Assembly (NCBI GenBank): GCA_006386115.1
Contig: VFIW01000059.1
Coordinates: 1 to 64,000, forward strand
Direction: 5' to 3'
From: Globisporangium splendens
Lineage: Eukaryota; Oomycota; Peronosporomycetes; Pythiales; Pythiaceae
Length of the DNA stretch: 64,000 nt
In this document: piece by piece, positions 10,063 to 18,577 of the stretch
How the letters are laid out: every line of letters begins with the position of its first letter
How positions within the stretch are numbered: the first letter of the stretch is position 1
Translations under genes and position numbers: made by a program
The notes under the pieces: model-generated
What the model saw: only the letters and a program-made list of their open reading frames with translations
Database searches by the model: none
What the model was told of the DNA's origin: nothing

Positions 10063-10718
10063 CCAGGTGTAAGAGGGCGCTGTTCCAAACAGTCCCTCAA
10101 ACACGGCACACACGCTTGTGCCAGAGGAAGCGATCTCCCGACTTGGAGGGAGGAAGAAGACTTGAGTATTTGGAGGAAAATTTGCAACTGAATTGAAATG
10201 TGGATATGGTTCCTGTCGCTACTTACTAATGAACCCCAAGGGATCCTACAACTTTCACAACTAAAACCTAAACATGCACAATAAAACCTATGAATCTGAT
10301 ATATAAAACCTTGGGTACACTGAGGTTGAACCTACGGGATCTTCTAGAAGCTTGAACTTCAAGTCTTGCATAATATCCCTGCAAAGTGATTGGCTCGCGC
10401 CACTCACTTCAAGTGGCAGAGACACGTCTGTCTCGTCGCCAGTCCAGTTTCCCAAGCAGGAACCATCACTCAGTACTTGATTAGTACATGGATGTCAATG
10501 CTCAATACTGATTAGTGCATGAGAACAACATTCTGCACTGATCAGCACAGAGAACACTCGTGACGTCATCGAATGACGTCACACGTGCATGTGGGGACTG
10601 TATTACTGTAATCCCTTTGTTATTTGTGTCTCCACGATGCACGCTGAAGGTGGTGTGTGGCACACTAGATCTGGGGACAGATCCACCTTCATGTAATGGC
10701 TGGGTGTGGCCCATTACA
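10063..10718 (-). repeat. 5' LTR of element C (LTR-C, 656 bp)
   Basis: Minus-strand start TGTAATGG, end ..CTCTTACA, followed by the primer-binding site. The first 27 bases fold as a hairpin with arms TGTAATGG/CCATTACA. Its outer end joins truncated LTR-A of element B at GGAAGCGC, the mirror image of the junction at 5788/5789. It contains the palindromic CRE-like pair TGACGTCAT/ATGACGTCA near 10560-10580. Confidence 0.85.
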
Positions 10719-11103
10719 GGAAGCGCAGGTGAGAGGAAGTACACAGCGTTACTGCTGTGCCCCAAGAGAAGGAAGGGAGCTTTGCGCGATAACGTGCAAA
10801 TTGAGAAGTGCATTAAAACGTTAAAGTGCTAACATGCAATCGTAGTGACTGAAACCTACGGTGTCTCTCATTGGTAGATAATCGGATGTCCAGTCCGACT
10901 ATCATCCAATGGGATTAAATCTTAACGACTTAGTCTTATTCGCTAATATGCAAATGGCTACGTACAGTGTTCATGAGTGACACATATTAATGTGTCTCCA
11001 ACTGTACGACGTGGGTGGGTTCGGAAGAGGTGGTAAAACCCATGTGGGAGAAAACCCACATTCTCCTGACCCGGGAACCCATGTAATGGGAGGCCCCATT
11101 ACA
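10719..11103 (-). repeat. 3' LTR of element B, truncated (LTR-A)
   Basis: The same 385 bp as 5404-5788 in reverse orientation, ending at the same base and fused to LTR-C in the same way. It starts TGTAATGG and carries the LTR hairpin with one change in the loop. Confidence 0.85.
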
Positions 11104-11120
11104 TCATCCCCCCGTAAAGC

Positions 11121-11152
11121 GATTGGTCACGTAGAAACGCGCGCGACCAATC
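11121..11152. promoter_or_regulatory. Inverted ATTGG/CCAAT pair upstream of aORF (element B)
   Basis: GATTGGTC at 11121-11128 and GACCAATC at 11145-11152, conserved with element A. It lies between the polypurine tract and the aORF, 70-100 bases before its first ATG, so it is a candidate aORF promoter element. Function is inferred. Confidence 0.3.
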
Positions 11153-11219
11153 CATCTTGTGTTCTTTGGTGTTCTTCCGTGTTCGGAGGAACTGGTCACA
11201 GAAAGCAGAGCACTGAGTC

Positions 11220-12914
11220 TTGCGGGCTCAGTTCTCAGTGTGCGCCGCGCCCAACAGAGAGCTTTTCAGACGCCGCAAGCTGTGCGAGGTGAACCTCGTA
11301 CAAATGTCTTCGATCGACAGCGATGCTGTTGACTACGAGTCGAGTAGCGAGGAGGTGACTCCTTGCAACACTCCAATGAGTAGCACCACGACGAATGTCG
11401 TGCGTGACGATCGGGAGGAAGGAGCCGAGTCTTCTTCCGTTGACCGTTCGAATCTCAAACGAAACGAAGCGAAACGTTCGTCGTCCGCGGCCCTCTTGAA
11501 TGAGCCTACGCGGAAGAAGCGTCATGAGGAGGGATCTCCTCACGGAGAAACGAGCGGATCCACCGTGGCGGTTGCCATTTCCGATGTCGGAGCGTCGGAA
11601 AGCGCGGCATCTGCCAACACGATGGAAAATCTCGGTCGGGAAGGATTAGCGTCAGCTGATCCCGACCTGGTGAATGCAGCGAGAAATATCCTTCTCTCGC
11701 TGGACGCGTCCAATTGTGAACTGGATGCTGTCGATCCACTCGAGGACTTGCTCTTCGATGTGGAATCCGAATCTGATGCGCAGGTTACTGCGTCATCGGG
11801 AAATAGCAAGTTGCCACGCCATCTTGCCTTTCCGGCGGAGGAGAAGGATCCGGTGACGGGTCCTTCTGAAGGGATGGATTTCGCCCCTTCTAGCTGGAGT
11901 CACTTATGGGCGCCCAAACCCAATTGGGTTCGTGCGCATCGTGGCACCCAGCGTGCGGGCACTCACGCGCTGTACGATGTTAGTACCATCAAGGACGATG
12001 ACTTCGTCCTTCGACAGAACTTCCATCCCAAGGCGCGCGAGGAGTTTTACATCGACCTTTTCCATTCGATGCGGTACTTTGATGGTCGATCGAAGTCAAA
12101 GAAGTCTCACAGCGCTGAGAAACAAGCGCTGTTCCTTTCGCAAGCGTGGGGTGCCTTCGTTGTGAATTTCAACGAAGACGCTGCGAAGTGTATCTCTCGA
12201 TTGCGAGATAATCGGGATAAGTTCCTCCGGCACAATGCCGTTGGAAAGTTGTTGGCGATCCACGAGGAATGCGTGGATCTTGGGGTTCCGTGTGGAGTCA
12301 AGACCACACCGAGGGGTTGCCGCATCTGCACCAGCGATGATCCTCAGTTGGCTGAGGAGCACCTTCGTGGTTACAACGGCGTGATGCTTCCTCGCGGATT
12401 GCAAGATCGAATCCGCGAGTTGTGGAAGCGAGAGTCGATTAGCGTCGACTCTCGTACTGCTGCACCAAGCCAGGAACATCGGCTTGGAGCATCGCAGCCG
12501 GTTCCCAGGTATCTCGATCTGGCGGGTAACCAAGCCAACGAACGCGATAGACGCGCTCCTTCTTCCCTCGCGACGATCGATCGCGATGAGCAAGTATCTT
12601 CTCCACGATCCAGCGTTGGTTCCCCTCGGAGTCTCGCAACGGAGGAGCTGGAGGAGGGAAGATCTGCTCGTGACTCCGAGGCGCATCCTCAGAGTGATCA
12701 GCGTCTTCTTGATCGGCTGAAGTACGCTGAGCGGGAGAACGAGGTTCTCCGACTTCGGGCCGAGCTAAGCGAGATGATCGCGAAGCACGAGCGGCTCGAG
12801 GGACGGCTTTCGAGGCTCGAGGCTGATCACAAGCTTGTGCTTGGGATCCTTCGCGACCACGGTCTCCTGAAGAGGAAGAGACCAACGAGTCATCGTGGCG
12901 ATGATGCGCTTTGA
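11220..12914 (+). CDS. Antisense ORF of element B (aORF), unknown acidic coiled-coil protein
   Basis: 564 codons, the counterpart of 3583-5277, with the same start, stop and length and about 28 residue changes. The layout is an acidic Ser-rich N-terminus, a central globular part (residues ~225-405, YDVSTIKDDDFVLRQNFHP onward), then Arg/Ser linker and a coiled coil (~495-548). The last 158 codons run opposite pol (12439-12914). First codon positions of the two frames face each other, so the pol wobble base pairs with the second base of aORF codons. No signal peptide, zinc knuckle or enzyme motif is seen. The product could be regulatory or structural; the function is unknown. Met29 is an alternative start. 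Confidence 0.75.
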   Translation: MRAQFSVCAAPNRELFRRRKLCEVNLVQMSSIDSDAVDYESSSEEVTPCNTPMSSTTTNVVRDDREEGAESSSVDRSNLKRNEAKRSSSAALLNEPTRKKRHEEGSPHGETSGSTVAVAISDVGASESAASANTMENLGREGLASADPDLVNAARNILLSLDASNCELDAVDPLEDLLFDVESESDAQVTASSGNSKLPRHLAFPAEEKDPVTGPSEGMDFAPSSWSHLWAPKPNWVRAHRGTQRAGTHALYDVSTIKDDDFVLRQNFHPKAREEFYIDLFHSMRYFDGRSKSKKSHSAEKQALFLSQAWGAFVVNFNEDAAKCISRLRDNRDKFLRHNAVGKLLAIHEECVDLGVPCGVKTTPRGCRICTSDDPQLAEEHLRGYNGVMLPRGLQDRIRELWKRESISVDSRTAAPSQEHRLGASQPVPRYLDLAGNQANERDRRAPSSLATIDRDEQVSSPRSSVGSPRSLATEELEEGRSARDSEAHPQSDQRLLDRLKYAERENEVLRLRAELSEMIAKHERLEGRLSRLEADHKLVLGILRDHGLLKRKRPTSHRGDDAL

Positions 12915-15900
12915 GACGCCCGACGTAGAACGTCGGTTGTAGACGCATGGTCGGAGGAAGCTCCAACGTGTATGCGTCCCCAATCCTTTCAAGGACCTTG
13001 AAAGGGCCAATGTATCTTGGCAGCAACTTGTTGCTGTCACTGCTCACCACTCTGCTAGGTAGGTTAGCAGTCGATAATAAAACAAACGAATTTCGTTGAA
13101 ACTCGTTCGTGTTTTTGCGGCCACTCTTGTCCGCTTGTTCTTTCTGACCATCCACTGCGTCGGCGATTGAATCGCGGACGAAGCGGACGACAGCTTGCCG
13201 CTGCAACACTGCTGTAACGATGTCTTTGTCGACGATCGTCGCATGAGCAGTTGCCTGCCCATGATGGTGCGAGATCTCCGCGCTCTTCGCTTGTTCCGAA
13301 GCAGCTGCTTCGCGGACTCCTCCCCCACTCAAGGGAGATGTCACCGACGGAGGGGATATCCCACCGAGGATGGACGGAACACGTGGGTGCCTGAGGGCGT
13401 TCACGTAGAATGGCGTGTGCCCGGTTGAGACATGCACAGAGTTGTTGATTGCAAACTCTGCGAGAGGGAGACATTCATTCCAGTGAGTGAATGAATGCGC
13501 ATAGCTGCGCAGAATATCCTCGAGCGTGCGATTCACACGCTCTGTCTGACCATCTGTCTGCGGATGATCAGCTGTCGATATCTTGAGCTGAGTGCCCAAG
13601 AGTCGGAACAACTCTTGCCAGAAGGCAGCTGTGAATCGTGGATCTCGGTCCGACACAATTTCAGTGGGCATTCCGTGTAACCTAAATACAGAATCCAGGA
13701 ATATCTGCGCCGTCTGCTTTGCGGTGACGCTAGCAGGGACAGCACTGAGATGGACCATCTTACTGAAGCGATCCACGATGACGAGGATCCCAGTCTTCTT
13801 GCTGGAGTCAGCAGGAAGACCGAAGATGAAGTCCATCGAGACTGACTTCCAACAGTCCGTCGGGACTGGCCGAGATCGCAGCGGTGCGTTGGTCACCGGT
13901 GCTGGCTTGACGCGCTGGCAAACCTCGCATGCGCGTACGTATTTGCGGACCCACTTGTATTGGTGGGACCAATAGAAATCGCGGGAAAGCGCGAGATACG
14001 TTTTCTCGCGTCCTGGATGGCCGCGGAAAGGCGCATCGTGGTACTCGAAGAGCACACGATTGCGAAGGTCACTATCGTTTGGAACGACAGCGCGTGGCTC
14101 GTCGCTGTCATCTATACGGTAGTAGAGAACATCATTGCGCATCTCGTAACGATGTAGACGAGCGCGTTGAGCCGGATCCAACGCCTTGAGCGACTTATCA
14201 GATGGATCTGGCAAGTGGGCAACAAGTCGACTGATGTCGCTATCTGTCGCATACGCTCTTTTGATATCGTCGAGGAGCGACGATGTCGGCGTGCTTTCCC
14301 GTGTGATGGCAATCACACGGTCTTCCTTTGAGTCGTTTGCTTTCGACTCAAAGTCTGGGCGACGTGGTAATGCATCCGCGATCACGTTGAACCGTCCGGG
14401 TTTGTACTCGACGTCAAACTCGTACTCCGCAAAGAAAGAAAGCCATCGGGCCATTCTTTGCGACAGATGTGGCGACTCCACTGCGGTGCGCAGCGAAGCG
14501 TGGTCAGTGTAAACGGTGAACCGTTTACTTCCGAGCAAATACACTCTGAACTTCGCAAGAGCGTACTTCATGGCAAGCAACTCCTTGTCATGAACCGGAT
14601 AATTGCGCTCCGCTGGCTTCAGCTGACGCGACTGATAGCAGATCACGCGTTCTCGATCTGCATCGTCGCGCTGCATGAGCGCGCATCCGATTGCAAAGTC
14701 GGATGCATCACAGACCACATAGAATGGTCGCTCGTGATCGGCGATCGCGAGAACCGGAGCCTCCATGAGACTGCTTTTCACCCTGACGAATGCATCTTGA
14801 CATTCGTCGGACCACTTCCAGTCGACGTCTTTCTTCAGTAATGATGAAAGAGGTCGGATGATACCCGCATAGTTCTGCGAGTACTTACGGAGATACGTCG
14901 CAAGACCGAGGAACTTGCGAAGATCCTTTTGGCTTGTTGGGACGGGCCAGTCGTTGATCGCCTTGATCTTTTCGGGATCAGGACGCACTCCGTTCTTGCC
15001 GACAAAGCAACTGAGAACGGGGATCTCATCAACACCAAACATACACTTTTGTATGTTTGCGTACAACTTGTGCTTCCGCATCAAGTTGAGAAGCTTTCGG
15101 AGGTGCTCTCTGTGCACTTCCACATCGGGTGCAGCACCCGATGCACGACTGTGTATGAACACGTCGTCAAAATAGCTTGGTGCGAAGTCTCGCACTGGAC
15201 GTAATAGTTGCGTGACGCATCTATTGAACGTGGCGGGAGCATTTGTTAGCCCCTGTGGCATTACGAGCCACTCCCACAGCATCCCGCTCGGGGCGCTGAC
15301 TGCTGTGAAAGGGATATCCTTTTCACGCATCAAGATTTGATAGAACCCATCTCTCAAATCGATCGTACTAAAGGTAGTACTACCTTGCATGCTGTCAATG
15401 ATGACATCTTTGCGAGGTATCGGCGTTTGCGCCGGGATTGTTGCCGCATTCAACTTGTTGAACGCATGCACGATCCTCCAACCTCCTGTGGCCTTTTTCA
15501 CACAGAAGGTGGGGCTGCGGTGCGGAGAATTCGACTCGCGCACTTGGCCCGCTTTACGACGAGCTTCAAAGAACTCGTCGATCACCTTGACTTGCTCTCG
15601 AGGCAGTGGCCATTGCCTCGTGGCGCAGTACTTTGTTCCCGGCTTGAGATCAATCTCATGCCGAACTCCTTTGTCTGTCGGAAGACGACTGGGAACTTCT
15701 TCTGGGAATACGTCTTCGTACTCCTTCAATAGTCCGTAGAATGGGCTGTCCTTCAGGGATTCCCATCCCTGAGCCTGAAATCGTTCCTTCTTCGTTGGCT
15801 CGTCGAGCACATCAGTGTCCATCACTGATGACGACGCAAGGAAACATTCATTGAGTGGGTGTCTCTGCACTGCCGACTCGGCATTGCTCGATTCCTGAGG

Positions 15901-16908
15901 AGCAATGTAACATATCTGCTCGAGGGTGCCTCGATGCAGTTCTTTCATGAACCGTATCTGGCTCATGACGGGTAGCGTTACCACTTCCGAAGCGTTCTTC
16001 GGAGGGTCTTCTAACGCCATCTCATGAATATGAGATCCATCCTCATCAGTGACCAAGACACTGATGACTTCGCACGAGGAGCCTTGATCAGAGGTCTCCA
16101 TTGGCGGTACCTTTCCTTCGTCATCGCTCTTCAGTACATAGCGATGAGCAACCGAAGTCTGTCCTTGAGACTTTCGGGTGGCTTCTCCATCGAGCATCGT
16201 GCTAAGGGGGCCATCGCACACCCTTGCATCATGTTCGTTAACCGACAGCGCGTTGCGCGCCGACGGGCGGCTAGCCTTGTTCCGCTTCATAGCGGGGTAA
16301 CTGATCGATTGTCGATTCCAATCGATGATCGGCTGATACTTCTTCAGCCATGGCATTCCAAGGATGACATCGAACTTGTCATCTAAATCCAGCCAAATGA
16401 AGTCTCCTTCCATTTGGTGTCCATCATGCGTGACACGAAGCCGTGTCACGTGTTTCTCCGTCGTGACGGTGGCACCTGTTGCCAACCGCACGGTGATCTT
16501 CGACTCGGAGGAACGTGATTCGTCCGAAATTACTCTCGCTAGCGCACGGGCGACATGCGATCGAACAAAGTTGTTTGACGCACCCGTGTCTAGCAGTGCC
16601 CGCAGAGGGGTCGTAAATCCCTCTACGGTTATCTCAAGTTGGATGAGCCGATCTCTCGGCTCCTCCGTAGTCGTGGTAGTCCAGCAGCGCGTGTCATGCA
16701 CGCTGGGGGCTTGCGTCTCGTGCACCACGATCACACCAGACGCATATTCGCCAGTAGAGCGCCCCGCGTCTACTGGTGGTTGACGTTTTTTGATTCTTTG
16801 CGCGTTGGACGCGAAGAAGTCGTCCGATGTGTTTCTCGGACGCGAGGAGCGGGCTGCGCCGCTCGGCACTCGTATTGAAAGTGACCCAGTTTCTGGCAGC
16901 GGTGGCAC
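12439..16908 (-). CDS. pol: Element B Pol polyprotein (protease-RT-RNase H-integrase-chromodomain)
   Basis: An open frame of 1489 codons. Protease is at about residue 107 (LLDTGASNNF). RT is near 430-610, with the YFDDV active site near 578. RNase H is near 730-850 (CDASDFAIGCALMQ). The integrase zinc finger is near 950-1000 and the DDE core near 1030-1125 (MDFIF, DRDPRF, DGQTERVN). A low-complexity Arg/Ser/Ala/Glu linker follows, and the chromodomain is at ~1430-1480 (WIVEKIL, YRVRWLGY, DTWEP). It is expressed by -1 frameshift from gag, so residues before about 40 are probably not translated in this frame. The linker is low in complexity because the opposite strand encodes a coiled coil. All catalytic residues are present, so it may be functional. 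Confidence 0.93.
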   Translation of the reverse strand: MPPLPETGSLSIRVPSGAARSSRPRNTSDDFFASNAQRIKKRQPPVDAGRSTGEYASGVIVVHETQAPSVHDTRCWTTTTTEEPRDRLIQLEITVEGFTTPLRALLDTGASNNFVRSHVARALARVISDESRSSESKITVRLATGATVTTEKHVTRLRVTHDGHQMEGDFIWLDLDDKFDVILGMPWLKKYQPIIDWNRQSISYPAMKRNKASRPSARNALSVNEHDARVCDGPLSTMLDGEATRKSQGQTSVAHRYVLKSDDEGKVPPMETSDQGSSCEVISVLVTDEDGSHIHEMALEDPPKNASEVVTLPVMSQIRFMKELHRGTLEQICYIAPQESSNAESAVQRHPLNECFLASSSVMDTDVLDEPTKKERFQAQGWESLKDSPFYGLLKEYEDVFPEEVPSRLPTDKGVRHEIDLKPGTKYCATRQWPLPREQVKVIDEFFEARRKAGQVRESNSPHRSPTFCVKKATGGWRIVHAFNKLNAATIPAQTPIPRKDVIIDSMQGSTTFSTIDLRDGFYQILMREKDIPFTAVSAPSGMLWEWLVMPQGLTNAPATFNRCVTQLLRPVRDFAPSYFDDVFIHSRASGAAPDVEVHREHLRKLLNLMRKHKLYANIQKCMFGVDEIPVLSCFVGKNGVRPDPEKIKAINDWPVPTSQKDLRKFLGLATYLRKYSQNYAGIIRPLSSLLKKDVDWKWSDECQDAFVRVKSSLMEAPVLAIADHERPFYVVCDASDFAIGCALMQRDDADRERVICYQSRQLKPAERNYPVHDKELLAMKYALAKFRVYLLGSKRFTVYTDHASLRTAVESPHLSQRMARWLSFFAEYEFDVEYKPGRFNVIADALPRRPDFESKANDSKEDRVIAITRESTPTSSLLDDIKRAYATDSDISRLVAHLPDPSDKSLKALDPAQRARLHRYEMRNDVLYYRIDDSDEPRAVVPNDSDLRNRVLFEYHDAPFRGHPGREKTYLALSRDFYWSHQYKWVRKYVRACEVCQRVKPAPVTNAPLRSRPVPTDCWKSVSMDFIFGLPADSSKKTGILVIVDRFSKMVHLSAVPASVTAKQTAQIFLDSVFRLHGMPTEIVSDRDPRFTAAFWQELFRLLGTQLKISTADHPQTDGQTERVNRTLEDILRSYAHSFTHWNECLPLAEFAINNSVHVSTGHTPFYVNALRHPRVPSILGGISPPSVTSPLSGGGVREAAASEQAKSAEISHHHGQATAHATIVDKDIVTAVLQRQAVVRFVRDSIADAVDGQKEQADKSGRKNTNEFQRNSFVLLSTANLPSRVVSSDSNKLLPRYIGPFKVLERIGDAYTLELPPTMRLQPTFYVGRLKAHHRHDDSLVSSSSGDRGREGSQAQACDQPRASKAVPRAARASRSSRLARPEVGEPRSPAQRTSADQEDADHSEDAPRSHEQIFPPPAPPLRDSEGNQRWIVEKILAHRDRSSRGKKERVYRVRWLGYPPDRDTWEPAAMLQADVPGLVQQYESRR

Positions 16909-17876
16909 CGTAGCTTGCGCTTGTCGACGGGTCTCTTCGGAGCCGCCGAAGCTTGAACCAACGAGAGATCCATTGGTTCGGATCCACTGTAACTTGGAGG
17001 AGGTCTCGCGTGCCGGGACTGCGCGGCGCGGTAAGGGAACGCGTGAAGCCGTGCTTGCTTCGCGCTAAAGTCTTCCTGAAGCGCCAGAGCGATTGCTTGC
17101 TCTAGCGTTTCCGGGTATTCCCGGAACAGGTAGGTCTTGACGGGGCCATCCACCAAACCTTTCATGAACGTGGCGACTTGCGTCGCCATGTCGATTGGCT
17201 CAGACACGATACTTGATACCAAGTATCGGGCATGCTGGATATACGCGTGGATATTGCGTTTATCCTGTCGGATTTCGAGAAATTCCGTGCGAGTACGGAA
17301 TTCCGACTTTGGTGGCTCAAAGGCGGCACGGATGTCGCCTTTAAACTCCGAAAGTGTGGAGAAACAACCATGGTCGGCCATTCGGCGACCAAACGCCCAG
17401 CTCTTGGCTCTCCCAGCGAGCTTGGACATCGCGAAATCGACCTGCTGCTCCGGATCGTAGATTTGTCCGGAGCGAATGGCGGCATCGATTTCGACGAACC
17501 ATCGGAGGAGAGGCTCATTGTCTCCTCCGCCATACTTCGCGACTTCAAGCCTCACAGGCTTTTATCGTGGGAACTGTACCTGCGCAGGAGCTGCGCGGGT
17601 TGCTTCTCTTCCACGGTCTTCTGCCTCCTTCTGCAGGAACCCGATCGCCGTGAGGCGATGTTGATCCTGCGACAGGGTGGGAAGGATGGCGAACACGGCC
17701 TTTTCGCCGATGATCGTCCTCATCCGTTGGAAGGCACTCCACTCGAGATCACTCAAGTGGAGGCAATCCTCCCGGTTGATCGTCGCACTCGCGGTTTCCG
17801 CGGGTCCGAGATTCATCATCGGTTCTTCGTCAGTACTCATTACTGACGGCTCCCGCTCTGTGGTTGGACGGACCAC
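16770..17876 (-). pseudogene. gag: Element B gag with one in-frame stop
   Basis: One continuous frame broken only by TAA at 17562-17564. The 104-residue N-terminal part (LSDLEWSAFQRMRTIIGEKA) aligns with the N-terminus of element C Gag. The following 261 residues hold the capsid-like gag domain (RWFVEIDAAI, KLAGRAKSWAFG, FMKGLVDGP) and a CCHC knuckle (CHRCQKLGHFQYEC). The context CGA TAA AAG could reflect a mutation or readthrough; element C has a sense codon at the equivalent site. The slippery heptamer lies at 16785-16791, four sense codons before the TAG. With the stop, this copy probably depends on Gag from elsewhere. Confidence 0.88.
16785..16791 (-). promoter_or_regulatory. -1 ribosomal frameshift heptamer, element B gag/pol
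   Basis: Minus strand, gag frame TCA AAA AAC: slippery A AAA AAC. After slipping -1 the reading continues ..RQPPVDAGR in the open pol frame. The gag stop follows after GTC AAC CAC CAG. Confidence 0.78.
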
Positions 17877-17888
17877 AAAGTGCTACCA
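17871..17888 (-). other. Primer-binding site, element B
   Basis: TGGTAGCACTTTGTGGTCC lies two bases inside the 5' LTR (minus strand). Only the first ~11 bases are shared with element C, which marks the likely tRNA match. Confidence 0.65.
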
Positions 17889-17890
17889 GG

Positions 17891-18313
17891 TGTAATGAGA
17901 CTCGTTACACGACGTACACGTGCGTTGAGGAAGCGCAGGTGAAAGGAAGGGCACAGTGATAACACTGTGTCCAAGGAGAAGGGAGGGAGCTTTGCGCGTT
18001 ACCGTGCAAATTGAGAAGCGCATTAAAACGTTAAAGTGCTAACATGCAATTGTAGTGACTGAAACCTACGGTGTCTCTCATTGGTAGATAATAGGATGTC
18101 CAGTCCGACTATCATCCAATGGGATTAAATCTTAACGGCTTAGTCTTATTGGCTAATATGCAAATGGCTACGTACAGTGTTCATGAGTGACACATATTAA
18201 TGTGTGTCCAACTGTACGTCGTGGGTGGGTTCGGAAGAGGTGGTAAAACCCATGTGGGAGAAAACCCACACTCTCCTGACCCGGGAACCCATGTAATGGG
18301 TGGCCCCATTACA
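17891..18313 (-). repeat. 5' LTR of element B (423 bp)
   Basis: Minus strand TGTAATGG...CTCATTACA. The two outer ends are each near-palindromic (arms TGTAATGG/CCATTACA at the start, TGTAACGAG/CTCATTACA at the end). It is the only complete LTR-A in the window. Confidence 0.9.
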
Positions 18314-18429
18314 GCTACATACAGTGTTGATGGGTTAATGGGTGGGTTTGGAGAGAGTGGTAGAATCCGTGTGGGTGTGACCCACACTCTCTGGACCCAA
18401 GAACACATGTGATGGGAAGTCCCATCACA
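18314..18429 (-). repeat. Remnant of a third, related LTR (LTR-D)
   Basis: Minus-strand start TGTGATGGGA with perfect opposing arm TCCCATCACA. It then follows the LTR-A order with many changes (GTGTGGGT..ACCCACAC, ACCACTCT..AACCCACC, ACACTGTATGTAGC). It is cut off where element B begins. It appears to be the element that entered the RAD9-like gene, with B nested in it. Confidence 0.6.
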
Positions 18430-18577
18430 CCGAGTGCGCATCGTTGAGCGCGCGGCACGTGAGCGTCGTCGTGCCCTCGCACTCGATGGAGACCTCCTTG
18501 CCCACTTGCGCCAGGCAGTGCAGCGCCGCCACGAAGATGCGCAGGTGCTCCTCCGCGATCTCGTATCGGAGCTCCAT
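18430..18577 (-). pseudogene. RAD9-like checkpoint clamp gene, 5' fragment interrupted by LTR
   Basis: The frame from MELRYEIAEEHLRIFVAALH runs 49 residues through LAQVGKEVSIECEG and LTCRALNDAHSV, then meets the LTR and a TGA made by the LTR sequence. The pattern (short helix, xxALxxLxxVGxExxxE, LxxRALNxxxS) resembles the N-terminus of RAD9, a subunit of the 9-1-1 DNA-damage clamp related to PCNA. A longer N-terminus (from 18676) is possible in the same frame. The rest of the gene is not in the window; it may lie left of base 1 beyond the retroelement cluster, or be lost. The family call is tentative. Confidence 0.45.

Larger units (their letters stand above)
6406..10718 (-). mobile_element. 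Ty3/Gypsy element C (second family), 3'-truncated
   Basis: Runs right to left: 5' LTR (10063-10718), primer-binding site next to it, intact gag (8899-10026), then a decayed pol that ends inside RNase H at the inverted LTR-C (6405). The proteins are clearly related to A/B but distant, so this is a separate family. The integrase, chromodomain and any antisense ORF are missing, so whether this family also has an aORF cannot be judged. Confidence 0.85.
10719..18313 (-). mobile_element. Ty3/Gypsy chromovirus element B (nearly intact)
   Basis: Right to left: 5' LTR (17891-18313), primer-binding site (17871-17888), gag with one internal stop, pol open for 1489 codons, aORF on the other strand (11220-12914), polypurine tract (11104-11113), truncated 3' LTR (10719-11103). 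The chromodomain at the Pol C-terminus places it among chromoviruses. The two LTRs are not a matching pair: they differ in several percent of bases, with a much more divergent last ~60 bp, and the 3' copy lacks the terminal 37-38 bp. The copy therefore looks recombinant. Confidence 0.92.

Noticed and set aside
12096..12686. 196-codon minus-strand frame (and 3811-4401 plus) beside the aORF
   Set aside because: Antisense to the aORF and overlapping pol in a third frame. Basic low-complexity product, present only because both neighbours are open.
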